The position numbers were made by a program, and so were the translations under genes. The notes beneath the pieces are model-generated. The model made no database searches, was not told the origin of the DNA, and saw only the letters and a list, made by a program, of their open reading frames with translations. Shown one piece after another: positions 56,052-64,000 of a stretch of DNA of 64,000 nucleotides (position 1 is the first letter of the stretch; every line of letters begins with the position of its first letter). The stretch comes from Wolfiporia cocos (lineage: Eukaryota > Basidiomycota > Agaricomycetes > Polyporales > Phaeolaceae): positions 1,736,001 through 1,800,000 of the forward strand of contig JACCLO010000012.1 of assembly GCA_029448655.1 (NCBI GenBank), in the 5' to 3' direction.

Positions 56052-59000
56052 ATGCAGTCCCGCCTTGCGCCACTCACGATCGACATCCCGGGCCCACAGC
56101 CGGAGCTCCCGCAGTCCGTGTACGATGACTTGCGGGCATCCATCCGTGGGTCCATCTTCCGGCCATCTGATCCCGAGTGAGTACTTCTCGCCTTCCTGGC
56201 CTCGTATGAAGCACTCTAGAGCGGTGATCCGCATCACCGCTGTAGAGGGCTTGGTGAAATCTAAATCTTGATAGGACGGATGTAAGAAACCTGGCTCTTC
56301 TCTTTACTACTCTCAGAAATCCCGAAATGCATGCAACAGGCTGCAATATCGGGATTCCCGACAAGCAGCCTCTGGCACCCAATGCCCAAACCAAGCTGGG
56401 AGATCGCAAACGCACGCGCTAAGGGGTTGAGGCCCGATCTGGTGCAGAAATCCTCAGGGGCCGATCACATCAGCACAAGCCCTCTAGAAGAGAAATGCAC
56501 TCTCCCCTGCGTCCCGTCTCGTGTTGCAGCATTCATCTCTCCGGATTCAGTGTGTGGCTGTCGATCTTGATACAAGACGGGATACAGAATTTGAAGAGCT
56601 ATTATCATTTTCTGGACAAATGGACCCGAGTTGAGCCCAGCGTTCTAAACGGGGCACTTTCAACCTCCTTGATTCGGACATTTGGGTGGTGTTCATGGCA
56701 GCTCTGGTCATATATGCTGGGCTTGCTCATGAACTGAGGCGCTGAAGCCTTCGAGCATGCATGGGCGATGCGGGGCCTCCGTAGTGCGCGCATGAAGGTA
56801 GTAATGGCCATCTACAAGTCCTTTCGTTGCAGAACCATACTCGTGGTCTTATTGCAACACGATCAGAGAGCACGACGACCTTCCCACCGCGACAGGAGTG
56901 GTTGCGCATCCCCTACCCGTCCGTCCACGCACTAACCGCCTTCCCTCTCCGCAGGTTCGCCGAGCGCACGCGCACGTTCAACGGCAAGATCGCCCCGCGC
57001 TGCCGCGCAGCGGCCTGCCCGCTCGACGCGAGGGACGTCTCCGCGCTCGTGCGCTTCTGCGCCGCGCGCGGGCTTACACTCTCCGTCAAGGCGGGCGGGT
57101 ACGCCACCGCGGGCTGGGCCGTCGCGGGCGACGTCCTCGTCGACCTCGCCCTCATGCGCGAGTGCAGCATCGAGTGCCCGCTCGAGCCGGACCCCGTCAC
57201 CGGGAAGGACTGGGTCGCCATGGACGAAGGGCGCGGGAAGGGCAAACGGAGGGCGGGCGAGGTGGGCAGCTTCGCCGTTAGAGCTGCAGACCCCGGCAGA
57301 GATGAGGGGCAGGACTCGCGCGATTTAGAGCCGGGAGCGGGCGCCAAGCGGCGGCGTGACGATGACGGCGGCAGCGCACTTGGCGGTGAGAACAGCACCA
57401 CCGAAGACGGCGACGGCGTCAAGCGGCGGCGCGGGGACGATGAAGATGGCGCGGGCGCTGGCGGAAACGCCGCCACGGATGACGACGACGCGCTGCCTGT
57501 GCTGCGCTCGACGCAGGAGAAGCGCAACCTCCTCGGCTCGTACGATGGCGCATCCGCGAGCACTGCGACGTTCCTGCGCGGGCCGCCGCTCCCGATCGAG
57601 GTCGGCGGAGAGCAGCCGCGCAAGTTGCCGGAGCACCAGAGTCGGCGGACGGCGAGCGAAGACGAGGTCGATGGCTCTCAGACTCCGGCTGGGGCGGGCA
57701 ATGCGGCGGTGGCCAAGTCCGACGCGCCCTCTGAAGCTCAAGTCGCCCACTCTGGCATGGATGAGGACGCAGATCGCCCTTCGTCAGCGCAGGTACACGA
57801 AGGTGCTACGGAGGCGGACAGACACGACGCAAGGAGCGGCACGCCTCACACACACCGGAACAGCGAGGTGTACGCGCCCGCGATGGCCGAGCGCAGCGAC
57901 TCGGGTGCAAGTATGCTCTCGGCGTCCACGTGGAGCAGTGTCTCGCAGGCAAACACGGCCGCAACGACGCCAATATCGCCCGGGTCGGCGGTGTCGACCA
58001 CGTTCCCTGCGTTCACATCGGTGCCGCTCTCGTTCCCCTCATCTGTGCCGCTCTCGTTCCCGGCGCACACGGGCGCCACAATGCCGGCCTTCGGGCCTGG
58101 CGCGGCTGTGGCGGGCATGCTTCCCTTCGCGCTCAATCCCAGCGGAGGTGCCGGTATGGCCTTCGCGCCGATGGGTGCGGCGCCGGGCATGCCTCCCTTC
58201 CCCTTCCCCTCGGCGGGCTTGTTTGGCGGGCCGCTTCCCCCGACATCCGGCGTGCTCGGAAGCCCCTTCGCGCCGCCGCCAAGCGGGGTCGGCATGACGC
58301 TCGCGCCTGCGCGGCCGGTGCATGCCCACGCGTATGTAACGCTCGGCGCGGGCATGCGCCAGAAGGAGGTCGACATGTACACGGCGGCGCACGCGCTCGA
58401 GGGCGTGAGCTCCGTCGGCGGCGCGCGACAGGAGGGTGCGGTACCGTACCACATCCCCTCGTGAGTGCATTTTCTCATGATGTCCGTCGGCCTCATTGTA
58501 CTGACCGCGATGTGTGGCATGGTGGGCAACGACAGGTCAGCGCACCCAGTGGGCTCGTCGATTCTGGTGCTTGGGGGATTCGGGTTCCTCAGTCGGCTGC
58601 ATGGGCTTAGCATCGACAACCTTGTTGAGGTAGAGATGGTCCTCGCGGACGGGCGCATCGTTGTTGTGAACAAGGAATCCGACCCAGGTGCGCTGTGCCT
58701 CGTTCACCCTCATCCTCAATTCTGATCATTCTGTATATATTCTACTCAAATTCACGAACATGAACGACGCATACAGACCTCTGGTGGGCTGTGCGCGGCG
58801 CGGGCCCCGCCTTCGGCATCGCAACGCGCTACAAAGTGCGCGCGTTCCCCGTGCCCGTCGTTTTCGCGGGCAATCTCGTGTAGTGCGTCCTTCTCCCGTC
58901 CCATTTTCCACGCACTCACGAATTCGCTATGCGCACAGCCGCTTCCACCGCGCAACCGCGCCGTCGCTGATCAAGCACTTCCGCGACTGCATCAAGGGCG

Positions 59001-60027
59001 CGCCGCGCGAGCTGTACGCGAACGTGCTGCTCACCGCGGGGCCCGCGGGTGCGGACTCGCTTGTCGTGATCCAGATGTGTTACATCGGCCCACGCGAGCG
59101 CGGTATCGAATATTTGAATGCGATCTCGAGCTGGGACGGCGAGCGCTGCCTTCTTAACGAAGTCAACGAGAAGAGTTTCGTTGCTCAGCAGGACAGTGTC
59201 GCGCAAATTTTGCGCGGGAAGGGTGCGTTATTCGAAGCTCGCACGCGAATGCCGGCTGAACTGCCCATTGCGTTGCGTTCATTCATCGATTACTGATCGG
59301 TGCGCGCGTTCTATCGGGTGCCACAGCGGGGCGCCAGTGGTTCATCCGCTCAGCCCTGATCCACTCGCTCCCAGATGAGGTCGTCAACAAGACCGTTATC
59401 CAGTTTGCAAATACGCCCATCGGCTGTAGTGCGTACCTCCCCTCGCCCTGTGCTTGCGCTCTTCACTGATGGCGATAACTTAGCGTGGATCTTCGAGCTC
59501 TCGGGTGGGGCGATCGCCGACTTTGAGGACACATGCCTCCCCAAGGAACAGCGCGAGGCCGTCTGGACGGTAGCTGCATTGCACCAATGGGATCTGGACA
59601 TCAACGATCCGCGCTGCATCACCTCTGCAGAAGAGGTATGCTTCTCTTCTATCGCGGCACGGAGGACCTGACCGAGCCCAATCCTTGCGCAGTGGATCGA
59701 CGGCACGATTGGTTCCGTTGCGCTGGGCGGGCCCTTCCCCTCGGTGAGCTCCGTTTTTTCTTACGACTTCAGGCACACATTCTGAATTGCCGCATGCGCT
59801 CTGTCCACTCATGCTGGATCTGTTAGTTCCTCGGCCGACACGAGCCTCCCGCGCGCACCGTGGCGTGCTACGGCAAGAACTGGGCTCGTCTCGCCGAACT
59901 GAAGCGTCGGTACGATCCCGAGTGCCTCTTCAAAAACAATTTCTGGCCAGTGGACAAGGACGGCCAACCCATAGAGCTGCTTTCCAACGAGCCGCCTTCT
60001 CCGTACTTGCCCTCGCCCACCAAGTAA
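56052..60027 (+). CDS. FAD-linked oxidoreductase (berberine-bridge-like) with large low-complexity insert
   Basis: Nine exons: 56052-56176, 56955-58460, 58536-58687, 58777-58879, 58939-59222, 59327-59425, 59484-59635, 59693-59743, 59827-60027. Total 2673 nt (890 aa), phases consistent. The FAD-binding part starts FAERTRTFNGKIAPRCRAAA, continues with LTLSVKAGGYATAG and HPVGSSILVLGGFGFLSRLH, then DLWWAVRGAGPAFGI. The C-terminal BBE motif is WARLAELKRRYDPECLFKNN. Residues about 132-492, between two strands of the FAD domain, are a Pro/Gly/Ser- and Asp/Arg-rich insert. The usual His of GGH is Tyr, and no Cys partner is seen, so flavin binding is probably non-covalent. No signal peptide is evident. 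Substrate unknown. Convergent with the GEF gene 283 bp downstream. Confidence 0.85.
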
Positions 60028-60310
60028 TGTAATCAGCAATCAGGAGCTATCACCAAGATGTTCGCATTTTCTTGCAAAGGCAACGTTCAGAGACGCTGTG
60101 CAACTAGGTATTGCTCTATAATATGGGTTCTGCCGGTGATACAACAGATGTAGCATGTAGTAATGGTTAATCCGATATGCGTGACGTACAGATGACGAGA
60201 GCCTCTAATAGCAGCAAGGTATTCGTGACGACAAGTGAGCCTAGTGGACAGTGGAAAACGGGAAAGTGTCGGTGTGTCAACATACATATGCATCCAAAGA
60301 CCATCCAGTG
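60028..60310. other. Short spacer between convergent genes
   Basis: 283 bp holding the 3' ends of the oxidase (plus) and the GEF (minus); AT-rich, no other feature. Confidence 0.6.
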
Positions 60311-63300
60311 CTAGTCCTTCGGTATGAGAAAGCTGGCCAGGGCCCATCCAATATCGTCTGCGGGATTTCTAACGAGTAACAAGCAATCCTCGCCATCGTC
60401 GACATATAATGGGAGATCCTTGTGTGTGGACGGATGTCCTGCCTCCTGTAGGACCTCGTACTCATCTCCCACACGTAACGTGAAGAAGGGTAGTTCTCGG
60501 TATGAAACGCCTGGGGGTGGCTCGCATGGGTGTATGGCGCGGCAGACGTACAGTGCGGGTACCTTTGCTCCCGTCCCAGGTGGTCTGCTGCGGTGTCTGC
60601 TCGATGAAGGAGAGTTTTTCATAAAAGAAGATGCACTTGGCGATGATGATGGAGACATGGCAGAGGTGACGGAGGGAGAGCGGCGGTTGTATGACGAGGA
60701 AGAGCCTGCTCTGAGCGACTCTGTCAATCGTCGTTTGAGCGATGGTTTCCGAGACGGCCGTCCTCGGTCAGCGTCGTATTGGTTTGGTTTGGCCTTGTGG
60801 TCCTGAGGCTCTGGCGGGTGCTTTGAACGGGACTTGCTGATCACCTCGTCGAGGGCTCGGCCCTGCGAGTTGGCCTTCTTGAGAGGCAGTGGCGCGGGGA
60901 TGGGCATGCTCTTCGTGCGAGAATACATGGGTTTCGGACAAGGAGGAGGTAGTGTCGGCGCACCAGTATAGCCGTACGCAATATCGGTAGCACCGAGACT
61001 GTTGCTCGGTGTGTGTCCAACCGTCTTCACCGACTTGACGGACTTGCCAGACTTCTTCGACCGCATGCTCTCGTTCGAGTTGCGCCGCTCGAGCCCGCGG
61101 CTCCTCCCGCTTCCAACGTCCATGGACCGCACACTACGCGCTTTCGCACTGGCCGGCGTCTGAAGTGACAGCGAAGACGGCGAACTCGGTGGGTCGTCGA
61201 TTGACGTGATGATCGACGATACGACCACCGTCGAGCTCGTCTCGCTCCAGTCATCGTCCAGCCGCACCGGCTTGATGCGGATTGCAGCCTTTTGTCGGCC
61301 ATTCTCCTGCCTCCTTTCCGGTATCGGCTGCACAATGTTGAGGCCGAAGACGTTCTCCTCCACGTCCGCAAAACGCCCCCACCAGACCCTCAAGGTCTCA
61401 GCCGCACCCGCGTTCATCTCGCCCTCTACCTTGAGTGCGTCCCACAGCACCAGCCACCGGTCGCGCAGGTGCTCGAACAGCTTGGCTTGCCATGTGGCGA
61501 ACTGGACGACACAGAGTGTGATGCCTCGATGGAGCAGTGCGAGGTACCGTGGAAGCTCGGAGGCGAGCTGAGCGCGCAGTGCAACATAAGACTGGGATGC
61601 TTCGACAAGCTGGGGCGGGGGCCGTGACTTGGATTGATTGAGGTTGAGAAGCCCGAAGTGCAGCGGCTCGAGGGTCTTCATAGCCTCGAGGAGCCGCAAG
61701 GGGGCGAGCGTCGAGTCGACCAGCTTGGTCAGCTCTGTTAGGTAATGGTCCTCTATCTGTTGGTCGTATTCCTCGCAGATGGCGAACAAGTCCGTGGTGA
61801 CGACCTGCAAGAACGCATCGAACGCTTCTGAATCTGCCTCTGCGACGCCAATCACCTGCCCAAAGCTCTTCGACCAAGAAGAGAGGTGCTCCATCAACGC
61901 TCGCACTGTGCGGGACCACTCAATCGCCCGCTTCGCGAAGGTGCGAATGAAGGCTTCGCAGCTCTTGACCTCTTCGCCCAGACGCTGGACCTCCTCGGCT
62001 TCCTGACTGGCTTCCGCATCATTCTTGATTTTTATGGACTTCGAGCTTATGCTTTTCATCCGCCCCAAGCTCACCGAAGCAGCGACGCCCACATTCAAGC
62101 CCTTCTTCTTGGGCTTGGCCTTTGGGTCGTTCTGCCGCTTGCCGTTTGGCTTGTTGCTCGACGCTCCGTTCAGCACCTCCTTCACCACCTCTCGCCGCCG
62201 CTGGCCCTCATTCACCGCATGCGCCACCTCCTCCATCTTTTCGCGTGCGGTCCTGAGGTTCGCTTTGTCCGGGTGTGCATCGGACGTCTCGTCGATGATG
62301 GCGCTCAGCAGCAACGAGTACTTCAGCAATCGCTGCACGGGCTTGATGAGGAGCGAGGGCAGGTCCCACGCGTGCGTGAGGCTTGATGCAAGCGCACGCG
62401 ACTGCTTGAGGTACTCCTGAAGCTCAGGCGTCTGTGGGAGATTATTCAGGTGCTCCAACGCAGCAGGGTGCTTGGTGATGTACGCCAAGTAGAGTGGTTC
62501 TAGGGTCGGAATCTAGGCCGCATGTCAGAAGCACTCCGGCGCTGTAAAGTACTTGCCGTACCTTTTCGAGGAACAGCGCTCCGACATGGTCCTCGCCTAA
62601 CCCGCCCTCCAGCACGGATCCCAGCGCCTCTTCAATTTGCTCGGTGAACGCGTCAGCGAAGGCCGCGAGTTCCCCGACATTATTGAATATGATCCGGACA
62701 TCCTCGCGGCTCATGGCTGGCCCGGGCGGGCACGATGCGTGGCCACTTGATGAATCGGAGGAAGACTGTGTGCGTAGGGACGACCCCGACGATGCCGGGG
62801 GCGTGGCGGGAGCCGGATGGATTTCAACCGTTTGGCCTGCCCGTAGCAGCTTGAGACCAGGCAAGCCGTAGCATGACAGCCCATACACTCACCTAAAGCC
62901 AGGGGAATGTGAATGTCGCGAATCAAAGCGAGGTCAGACGCATACGCGCGCTCTGTGGACAAGAGCTCCTGCAGCGCATGAGTGCGCTTGGACACCCCAG
63001 TAGACGGTTGCAGTAGCGGAGATGGTGCCGAACCAGAACCAGAACCAGAAGCGTAGGACGCTGCGTCTTCACGATCGTGATCACTGTCGTTGATTGCCAG
63101 TGCAGCAATCAGTGGTTCTGATGCCACCGGCAGACCATCAGGGGACTGGGGGCGACCCACGCGAGACTTCAGGCTGGACGGCTGGGGGTTGAGCAGACCA
63201 GAAATAGAGCCAAAGCTGCGAGAGTGTGACAAAGACATGTCGGACTCTGATGCAAAGTCGGATAGCTCGCACTTAAAGAGGGAGACCGACGAGCGCCGCC

Positions 63301-63529
63301 CGGATGCAGTTGTGGGTCGGAGAGGAGAGCGAGGGGGTCTCGGTGGAGACGAAGGGCTGGGCGACGAGGGAGGTGTAGAGTGAAATGCACTTTCGAATGT
63401 CCCAGTGCTAGTCGTGCTCGTAGAAAGACGGAAACTAGATGGAGGACTTGTTAAGCCCACGCGCCGGGAACGAGGTTTGCTGTAGGACTGATTCTCGAAA
63501 GTAGAATCCTGTCCAGAAGCAGTACTCAT
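60311..63529 (-). CDS. Rho-family GEF with DH, BAR and SH3 domains
   Basis: Three exons on the minus strand: 63529-62893, 62836-62562, 62512-60311. Total 3114 nt (1037 aa). I prefer ATG at 63529 (MSTASGQDSTFENQ), since the frame further upstream lacks ATG. After a Ser/Pro-rich region the DH domain begins KRTHALQELLSTERAYASDL and contains the late helix LLIKPVQRLLKYSLLL. A BAR-like region follows (about EVKSCEAFIRTFAKRAIEWS to VWWGRFADVEENVF). After a Ser/Lys/Arg-rich linker comes a C-terminal SH3 (YVCRAIHPCEP, LRVGDEYEVLQEAG, GWALASFLIP). DH-BAR proteins of fungi such as fission yeast Gef1 activate Cdc42 at sites of growth, and animal Tuba has DH-BAR-SH3. It likely acts at the cell cortex in polarity or septation. 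Confidence 0.92.
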
Positions 63530-64000
63530 CTCCGTGGTCAATGGGGACGCTACACCCGTCACGGAAGCGTTCGGCGGATCCGCCAGTGCAGCCGTCGGCC
63601 AAGTTCCGCCCAGGTTCTATTTGTTAATCGAGGCTCAAGAATACCAACCCTATCTATCAAAGCACTGTTAGAGAGTAGGATTTATAAAGTGTGGTCGTAA
63701 GCCGCTCGAGAGTAGACTCGGGATCAGTGCCCAACCACCGTCACTCGGCTAATACACGTGAGTGACATGCGCTCACTCGCAAGGCAGCGCGTGCAGGGTT
63801 ATTGAACGCCCACTGTCGCGTCGATGGCGCAGCTAAGCACGATGAGGAGCGGTGGTTGCCAGGCAGACGATACAGGGGGCAGCGAGACTGGCTCAATCGA
63901 CCGCTGCAGCGGTGGTGGCGGCAGGGAGTGATTTTGTCCGCGATATTTGCGGTTGGTTAGCTTATCCCTTAGACTTATCCTCAATCCGGATATCTCAGGC
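63530..64000. other. Upstream region of the GEF gene
   Basis: 471 bp to the window edge, presumably promoter and 5' UTR. No gene or repeat is supported. Confidence 0.5.

Noticed and set aside
57325..58673. Long antisense and shifted ORFs (up to 313 codons) across the oxidase insert
   Set aside because: GC-rich low-complexity DNA keeps all frames open. Only the frame that joins both FAD-domain halves with correct splice phases is supported.

Overview
The window looks like a scaffold piece from a filamentous basidiomycete, probably an Agaricomycete; the species cannot be told from sequence alone. Evidence: host genes are split by many 45-110 bp GT-AG introns, and there are fungal-type gene families (fungal multi-pass membrane protein, F-box protein, Crinkler-type protein, DH-BAR-SH3 Rho GEF, berberine-bridge-like oxidase). 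Chromodomain Ty3/gypsy elements and hAT-like miniature elements fill the middle.

Layout. 1-5.4 kb: the 3' end of an unrecognised gene and a 7-8 TM membrane protein gene. 5.5-24 kb: a nested transposon block. A remnant of a Ty3-type element (minus strand) was entered by an 8.0-kb non-coding LTR element with seemingly identical LTRs (5766-13802) and lies against a Ty3/gypsy chromovirus ('element A', 14436-22995). Element A's pol encodes protease, dUTPase, RT/RNase H, integrase and chromodomain and is split by a 694-bp hAT-like element; a minus-strand solo LTR follows. 24.6-29.2 kb: a small Cys-rich ORF and a nine-exon Crinkler/P-loop NTPase/PD-(D/E)XK nuclease gene. 29.9-41.6 kb: a decayed relative of element A ('element B'), two AT-rich miniature elements, a hAT-type element carrying a nested solo LTR, two hAT-like elements with tRNA-like modules, and solo LTRs. 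41.8-43.5 kb: an intron-less F-box gene. 43.6-48.7 kb: a truncated second copy of the non-coding element, itself entered by a 1.8-kb inverted-terminal-repeat element. 49.7-64 kb: host DNA with an aldo-keto reductase (minus), a gene-poor stretch, an FAD-linked oxidase with a very large low-complexity insert (plus), and a convergent DH-BAR-SH3 GEF (minus).

Main observations. (1) Element A and the non-coding element each place, one base after the 5' LTR, an 11-base primer-binding site that is the exact complement of an LTR stretch 33-35 bases downstream of a TATA box. This is the arrangement known from self-priming Tf1 of fission yeast. (2) Three hAT-like elements with 7-8 bp target duplications carry two outward-pointing tRNA-like modules with A and B boxes. 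(3) A dUTPase domain sits between protease and reverse transcriptase in both Ty3 elements. (4) A Crinkler-NTPase-nuclease gene with consistent splice phases survives between the transposons. Spliced lengths of the multi-exon models for the membrane protein, Crinkler, reductase, oxidase and GEF are all divisible by three.
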